10,753 nt of DNA from Phycisphaerales bacterium (GTDB lineage: Bacteria; Planctomycetota; Phycisphaerae; Phycisphaerales; UBA1924), in the NCBI GenBank assembly GCA_026982035.1, contig JALSHW010000290.1:1-10753 (forward strand). The letters run 5' to 3'. The notes beneath the pieces were generated by a model. The model did not search any database. It was given only the letters and a program-made list of their open reading frames with translations, and was not told where the DNA came from. Position numbers and translations under genes: made by a program. Every line of letters starts with the position of its first letter. The stretch's first letter is position 1. This document shows, in pieces, positions 6,981-10,753 of the stretch.

Positions 6981-7406
6981 TCACGGCCGTGGCAATGGCT
7001 GATCCTGATCATCAAAACCACCCGCCCAAACCTCACCAGTCGCACTGTCAAAAATCCAACCATGCGTCGTCTGATACGCCGCATCAGCAGCATTCCCAAT
7101 CACAATCACCCGAGAATTCACCCCACCCACATACTGATTCGTCGGCGCCTCACGCAAATACGCAGGCGTCACAATCTCCCCCCATGTCCCATCCCCCGCC
7201 ACCACCGCAGGAAGCGCATTCCCATTCGAAACCTGAAACACCTCCACAGCCCGACGAACCTTATTAAGCTCCGTCTGAGCCGTCGCCACCGCAGCTTCCT
7301 CACTGGCCCCAGCCATCAAAGGCACCACCAACGCAGCAAGAATCCCAAGGATCACCACCACAATCAAAATCTCCACCAGTGTAAATCCATCCGCCTTCAA
7401 CCGCAT
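6981..7406 (-). CDS. GspG-like prepilin, second copy
   Basis: The ATG at 7406 is preceded by GAGGGAG about eight bases away and is preferred over an in-frame GTG at 7415. The 141-residue product has a 7-residue leader (MRLKADG) and the prepilin site G7|FTLVE12. The hydrophobic helix is nearly identical to that of the major pilin encoded upstream. A helix follows (TAQTELNKVRRAVEVFQVSNG), and the C-terminal part contains HGWIFDSATGEVWA (115-128), equivalent to QGWYYNPNTGVIRA in the major pilin. This places it in the GspG/type IV pilin family. The variable region between (residues 68-112) differs completely from its neighbour, so it probably makes a different subunit rather than a spare copy. 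Codons are mostly G/T-ending like the background, which suggests a lower expression level than the major pilin. Confidence 0.88.
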   Translation of the reverse strand: MRLKADGFTLVEILIVVVILGILAALVVPLMAGASEEAAVATAQTELNKVRRAVEVFQVSNGNALPAVVAGDGTWGEIVTPAYLREAPTNQYVGGVNSRVIVIGNAADAAYQTTHGWIFDSATGEVWAGGFDDQDQPLPRP

Positions 7407-7461
7407 CTCACACACTCCCTCAAATCATCCCACCAGAACTGTAAATCCGTCCCAAAATCCA

Positions 7462-7487
7462 AGGTGGGCTCCGTTGGGAGCCCACCT
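7462..7487 (-). terminator. Perfect 11-bp hairpin just after the major pilin gene
   Basis: On the minus strand AGGTGGGCTCC (7487-7477) and GGAGCCCACCT (7472-7462) are perfectly complementary around a CAAC loop, beginning 29 nt after the pilin stop codon. The 3' side reads TGGATTTTGG, only a weak T tract, while six T lie on the 5' side. It may be a partial terminator or a 3' mRNA-stabilising structure that lets the first pilin gene be expressed well above the genes behind it. Confidence 0.65.
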
Positions 7488-7515
7488 CAAAAAATTCATT
7501 CAGCACCATGACTGA

Positions 7516-7977
7516 TTAGTAATTCGCACCACTGGCACGGATGACCCCTGTATTGGGGTTGTAGTACCATCCCTGGGTACCGTTGCCAGCGTTGGCTTCG
7601 GCATCCGCCGCAGTCGCGTTGGCAGCAGCACTGACCGTCACGGTAGTTGCGTTGGCAGCAGGAGCAAATGGATTCACTGGGGCTTCCTTGATGTAATCGC
7701 CATCAATCATCACGCTCCAACCATTGGCCGAACCATCAGCCGCATTGGCATTGAGCTCAGCAACCGTTGGATAAGTGCCATTGTTCTGAGCCGCATACAA
7801 CTCAAGCTGATTCTGCAAGGTCGAACCTTGCGTCTCAACATTACCCTGACGGGCATCATTGGCAGCATTGGTAAACTGTGGAACCACGATCGCGGCAAGA
7901 ATGCCCAAGATCACGACCACGATGAGAATTTCGACCAAAGTGAATCCCTTGGCCACGGTGTTTCGCATTGCTTGCAT
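7516..7977 (-). CDS. GspG-like major prepilin (type IV pilin-like)
   Basis: The ATG at 7977 has AAGGAG eight bases upstream; the frame is open to 8229 but the extension looks non-coding. The 153-residue product has an 11-residue leader and G11|FTLVE16 with Glu at +5, then a hydrophobic helix to about residue 35. QFTNAANDARQGNVETQGSTLQNQLELYAAQNNGTYP is the expected amphipathic helix leading into the head domain. The C-terminus carries DYIKEAPVNPF and QGWYYNPNTGVIRA, typical of GspG-type pseudopilins. It should be processed in the inner membrane and polymerise into the periplasmic or surface filament. Ala/Asn-rich residues 105-134 contain an 11-residue duplication (AANAT at 107-111 and 118-122). 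It uses more AAC, ACC, TAC, GGT and GGC codons than its neighbours, a sign of high expression. It is the first gene of the pilus set. Confidence 0.93.
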   Translation of the reverse strand: MQAMRNTVAKGFTLVEILIVVVILGILAAIVVPQFTNAANDARQGNVETQGSTLQNQLELYAAQNNGTYPTVAELNANAADGSANGWSVMIDGDYIKEAPVNPFAPAANATTVTVSAAANATAADAEANAGNGTQGWYYNPNTGVIRASGANY

Positions 7978-8305
7978 TGTGTGTACTCCTTGTACCTGTG
8001 TTTCGTGCCGTTGGTCAACCCGACGGCCATTGACTTGCTTACCAGCGGGCGAGTCAAAATCCCATCCTCCGCGGAATCTCAACCAAATACCTGTCACCCA
8101 CCAGCGGACACGCGCCGCTCCGGGTTGACTCAAACATGACAAACAATCCATCGGAAGAACACCCCACCCGGATGAGAACCACCACATTCCGTGACATCTG
8201 GGTGACCCCCAAATGCATATCTGTACCACCCATGCCGATCCTGACGATTACCACCCACCAAATCATCGAAATCTCGGACCAACCACCCTCCCCCCCAAGC
8301 CCAAT
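7978..8305 (-). other. Gene-free leader/promoter region of the pilus gene set
   Basis: About 330 nt with no credible gene separate the terminator of the HEAT-repeat gene from the pilin start. It should hold the promoter of the pilin transcript, but I could not assign a good -35/-10 pair. It contains TGGGTGAC on the minus strand at 8100-8093 and on the plus strand at 8199-8206, the former also present upstream of the secretin gene. It also contains two copies of ACCAGCGG (plus strand, 8041-8048 and 8100-8107). The AAGGAG ribosome binding site lies at about 7986-7991. Confidence 0.5.
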
Positions 8306-8330
8306 AAAAAACAGACCCTCGCGGGTCCGT
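8306..8330 (-). terminator. Intrinsic terminator of the HEAT-repeat gene
   Basis: On the minus strand ACGGACCC (8330-8323) pairs with GGGTCTGT (8318-8311), with one G-U pair, across a GCGA loop of the GNRA type. A run of six T (8311-8306) and then ATT follow. It lies 45 nt after the stop codon at 8375, which fits simple termination of that gene and makes the pilin set a separate transcription unit. Confidence 0.85.
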
Positions 8331-8374
8331 CTCATTATCAAACTTCAAAACAAGATCAAATCAATCCAACAAAC

Positions 8375-10582
8375 TCACTCCCCACCCGAAAGAATCAACC
8401 CAAGCAAGTCAGCATTCTCAATCTCCAACGCCCCCATCGCACCCACCGCCGTCGTCGCAAGCTCCTCATCACCATCCCCGGCAAACCCAATCAACGCACG
8501 AATCTGCCGACTATTCAAATGATTCCCAAACCGCTTCCCAGAATCCCCCACCATCGCCAGCAACTCAAGCCGTTCAATCCCAGAAGCATCCATCGCCCGA
8601 TCCATAATCGCCATCTGAGCCCCCGGACGATCCACATACGAAAGAATCTGAGCCACATCAAGCATCGTCAGCCCCCCCACATCCTCCAGCACATCAATCA
8701 AAATCGTCGAAGCATCCAGCACATTGAGCACCCGATTATTCGAAATCGCCAAATCACGAAGCACCTCAATCGCCCGCGACGCATACACCGCCGCCTCAGC
8801 ATCATCAATAGGCCCACCCGACGCCGCCATCAACAACTGCTCCACAGACGACTCAATATTCCCACTCGAAATCTCCACCCGACGCACCGCCACAGTCTGA
8901 TCCCGTAAATACTGACGCCGCATCGGCTCCACATCATCAGTCCGCATCAACGCCAAAACAGGCGAAACACGCATCTTCGAATCCGCCCGAGCCGTCTCAA
9001 TCGTCAATAAAGTACCGTCATACCCCAGAGAAGTCACAATCAAATCAATCGAAGGCACATGCGCAATCGACTCATCCAACCCATCAAGCCCACCATCAGA
9101 CGGAGGCAACACCGTAAAACCCTGCCCCTCAAGAATCATGCTGTACTGGTCATACGACTCACGATCACTCCCCGTCAACACCACCGCAAACCGCGCCGAT
9201 GCATCTCGAACAGCACTGGCAAGCAACGGAATCACCCGCTCAGCACCCTGAAAACTCTCCTGTGGCTGAGCCCCCCCCAACGCCAAAGCCGCCTCAAACT
9301 GCACCCGACGGTTCTGATACCCAAGCGATTCCAACAACGGATACCGACCATCAATGGCCTGCCCCCACAACGAACGAGGCCCAGCAGTCTCGGCCAACGC
9401 ATCAATCGCACTCCGAACCAAAGGCGTATCCCGACTATCAATCCCGCGACGCAACACCAACTGCGTAATATCAGGCCCAGCAGCAATACCAAAATACTCC
9501 GCATCACGACGATCATCCCCATACAACGGATTCACATACCCATCAGGCGTATCAAACTCACGAGAATAATTCGACGAAATCCACAACGCAAGCGTCTCAG
9601 ACGCATCCGCATTCATCCCAAGCGATTTCTCCGCATACCGCATCGCCATCGCCTCATGGAACACAGGCGTCACCACAGGGTTCATCACCAACCCCAGCCC
9701 AGGATTAAAATCCCACACAATCTGATACCCCTCCCCCGGAAAACTCGTCAACTCCGCCGGCTCGTTGTAATACGCATCAGCCAACCCCGCATACAGATCC
9801 GCAACATTCGAACTCGGATTCCCACCAAGCCGAGAAATCGAACGCCCACTCGCCTTCTTCACCCCATCATTTGTCGTATTCTGATACAAATCAATCAACA
9901 CAGGCAAACTCGTCCGATACGGAATCAACCCCAAAACCTCACACACCGCCTCTTGCCGCGTCCCATCAAGCCCAGGAAGTGCCGTGATCAACGGCGCAAT
10001 CGTCTGTCGTCCCATATCAACCAACAACCGCTGCACCTGTGCCTTGAGTGCCAGATTATCCTTCTGCAAATACGCATCCAACAACTGAGGCATCGCATAC
10101 TCACCCGCCGCAATCAACCGCGACCGCCCAACCTGCCGAGCCCGCAAGCCCCCCGTCAACAACTCAATATTCCGTGCAATCTCTTCAGGATTCCGTGCCC
10201 GTTCCAGCTTCCCAGTCCGGTACGCCGTATCAAGCTCCGCCGCAATCGGCTCAAGCACAGGCACCCGCATCGCCGCCGCAATCGCCTCTTCAAACCGCGC
10301 CAACTCCCGCGACGAATCCACCATGTCCACAAACTCTTCAGCACTCAAACCACTCTCAAGCAACTGCCGACCAAGATCCGCAGCCACATCAAAACGAGCA
10401 ATCTTCACAAAGTGAATAAAATCACGAAGCAACACCGTCTCCGCCTCATAATCGCCCCTCACCGGCTGAACAACCAAAGACGATCCCAACGCCGTCCCAA
10501 CCGTTCCAGAGAGAGTCCCCCCACACACCACCATGAGCAAAGCACTAGAAAGACGGCTGATATTCCGGGTCGTTTGACGCAC
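8375..10582 (-). CDS. Exported HEAT-repeat protein with a degenerate receiver-like insert, function unknown
   Basis: Translation starts at a GTG at 10582 with AGGAG six bases upstream. The 735-residue protein begins with a probable signal peptide: RQTTRNISR, a hydrophobic core to about residue 33, and a possible cleavage after A-L-G. Residues 45-145 are helical. HEAT-like alpha hairpins are visible at about 152-250 (EYAMPQLLDAYL, QTIAPLITALPG, TSLPVLIDLYQ), 375-460 (TPLVRSAIDALAETAG, VQFEAALALGG) and 592-730. Residues 464-588 look like a receiver fold inserted between HEAT blocks: FAVVLTGSD, a helix, SIDLIVTSLG and SPVLALMRTDD. The residues that a working receiver needs are missing. I do not recognise a named family; similar HEAT-repeat proteins are common in planctomycetes. 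It could be a periplasmic scaffold. It is a single-gene unit with its own promoter candidate and terminator, next to but separate from the pilus set. Confidence 0.85.
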   Translation of the reverse strand: MRQTTRNISRLSSALLMVVCGGTLSGTVGTALGSSLVVQPVRGDYEAETVLLRDFIHFVKIARFDVAADLGRQLLESGLSAEEFVDMVDSSRELARFEEAIAAAMRVPVLEPIAAELDTAYRTGKLERARNPEEIARNIELLTGGLRARQVGRSRLIAAGEYAMPQLLDAYLQKDNLALKAQVQRLLVDMGRQTIAPLITALPGLDGTRQEAVCEVLGLIPYRTSLPVLIDLYQNTTNDGVKKASGRSISRLGGNPSSNVADLYAGLADAYYNEPAELTSFPGEGYQIVWDFNPGLGLVMNPVVTPVFHEAMAMRYAEKSLGMNADASETLALWISSNYSREFDTPDGYVNPLYGDDRRDAEYFGIAAGPDITQLVLRRGIDSRDTPLVRSAIDALAETAGPRSLWGQAIDGRYPLLESLGYQNRRVQFEAALALGGAQPQESFQGAERVIPLLASAVRDASARFAVVLTGSDRESYDQYSMILEGQGFTVLPPSDGGLDGLDESIAHVPSIDLIVTSLGYDGTLLTIETARADSKMRVSPVLALMRTDDVEPMRRQYLRDQTVAVRRVEISSGNIESSVEQLLMAASGGPIDDAEAAVYASRAIEVLRDLAISNNRVLNVLDASTILIDVLEDVGGLTMLDVAQILSYVDRPGAQMAIMDRAMDASGIERLELLAMVGDSGKRFGNHLNSRQIRALIGFAGDGDEELATTAVGAMGALEIENADLLGLILSGGE

Positions 10583-10624
10583 AACGGACTCCTATCGAGA
10601 TCGCGAACCATATATAAGACACAA

Positions 10625-10639
10625 GCGAGACAATCTCGC
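10625..10639. repeat. Short inverted repeat in the leader of the HEAT-repeat gene
   Basis: GCGAGA and TCTCGC form 6-bp arms around a 3-nt CAA spacer, about 45 nt upstream of the GTG start. It could be an operator or a small hairpin in the 5' untranslated region. A second 8-bp palindrome, CGTATACG, lies at 10650-10657, and TATATA at 10611-10616. None is tied to a known regulator. Confidence 0.35.
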
Positions 10640-10710
10640 CTGCGGGCATCGTATACGGACGCCCTCTCCTCGGTGTTGCCCCTCTCTGAGAAAGTCGCAC
10701 ACCGATCGCA

Positions 10711-10739
10711 ACTGTATCGGACTCACCCTCAAAGTTCAA
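10711..10739 (-). promoter_or_regulatory. Candidate sigma-70-type promoter for the HEAT-repeat gene
   Basis: On the minus strand TTGAAC (10739-10734) and TACAGT (10716-10711) are separated by exactly 17 bp; each hexamer matches four of six consensus positions. Transcription would start near 10704 and give a leader of about 120 nt containing the inverted repeat at 10625-10639. No gene was found in 10583-10753, so the region fits a promoter. The alternative TATATA at 10611-10616 has no matching -35. Confidence 0.45.
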
Positions 10740-10753
10740 TAACCACCCCCAAC

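Noticed and set aside
8015..8029. Possible sigma-54 promoter upstream of the pilin (TGGCCG-N5-TTGAC on the minus strand)
   Set aside because: The -24 GG is present, but the -12 element reads GA instead of the nearly invariant GC. No second candidate was found.
7978..8229. 84-codon N-terminal extension of the major pilin
   Set aside because: The prepilin leader must be short, and the ATG at 7977 has an ideal AAGGAG site. The extension is Trp/Gly/Arg-rich noise.
10545..10739. 64-codon minus-strand frame at the right edge overlapping the HEAT gene start
   Set aside because: It overlaps the signal peptide coding region in another frame, has no ribosome binding site and no recognisable content.

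Overview
The window looks like chromosomal DNA of a planctomycete, most plausibly class Phycisphaerae. I infer this from the type IV pilin-like proteins with the GFTLVEILIVVVILGILAA N-terminus, the secretin with a long acidic tail, the exported HEAT-repeat protein and a moderately GC-rich genome with a very strong strand composition bias. No 16S rRNA or other decisive taxonomic marker is present, so the assignment is tentative.

Layout. Bases 1-106 hold the N-terminal 35 codons of a minus-strand PduO-type cob(I)alamin adenosyltransferase that runs off the left edge. It diverges from recJ (148-1905, +), the single-strand-specific exonuclease of recombinational repair. The 41-nt gap carries a C7-GGA-C7 tract and a -10-like hexamer spaced for leaderless transcription. 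Every other gene is on the minus strand. Read in transcription order from the right, these are: an exported HEAT-repeat protein with a degenerate receiver-like insert (10582-8375), closed by a strong intrinsic terminator (8330-8306); a 327-nt gene-free leader; a GspG-like major pilin (7977-7516) followed by a hairpin; a second GspG-like pilin (7406-6981); a GspH/FimT-like minor pilin (6954-6400); a hairpin/T-tract that also holds the next ribosome binding site; an 83-residue single-pass membrane protein (6318-6067); a secretin of 895 residues (5892-3205); and a TPR lipoprotein (3147-1915), which converges on recJ.

Function. The six genes from 7977 down to 1915 form a coherent set for a type II secretion or type IV pilus-like machine: pseudopilins, an outer-membrane gate, and a TPR lipoprotein placed where a pilotin could be encoded. 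The assembly ATPase, platform protein and prepilin peptidase are not in the window and must be elsewhere. What the machine exports or assembles cannot be read from this sequence.

The plus strand is rich in C and A across the whole window regardless of gene direction. recJ therefore uses C/A-ending codons and most minus-strand genes use G/T-ending ones. The major pilin partly escapes this, which suggests high expression. No tRNA, rRNA, CRISPR array or insertion sequence was seen.
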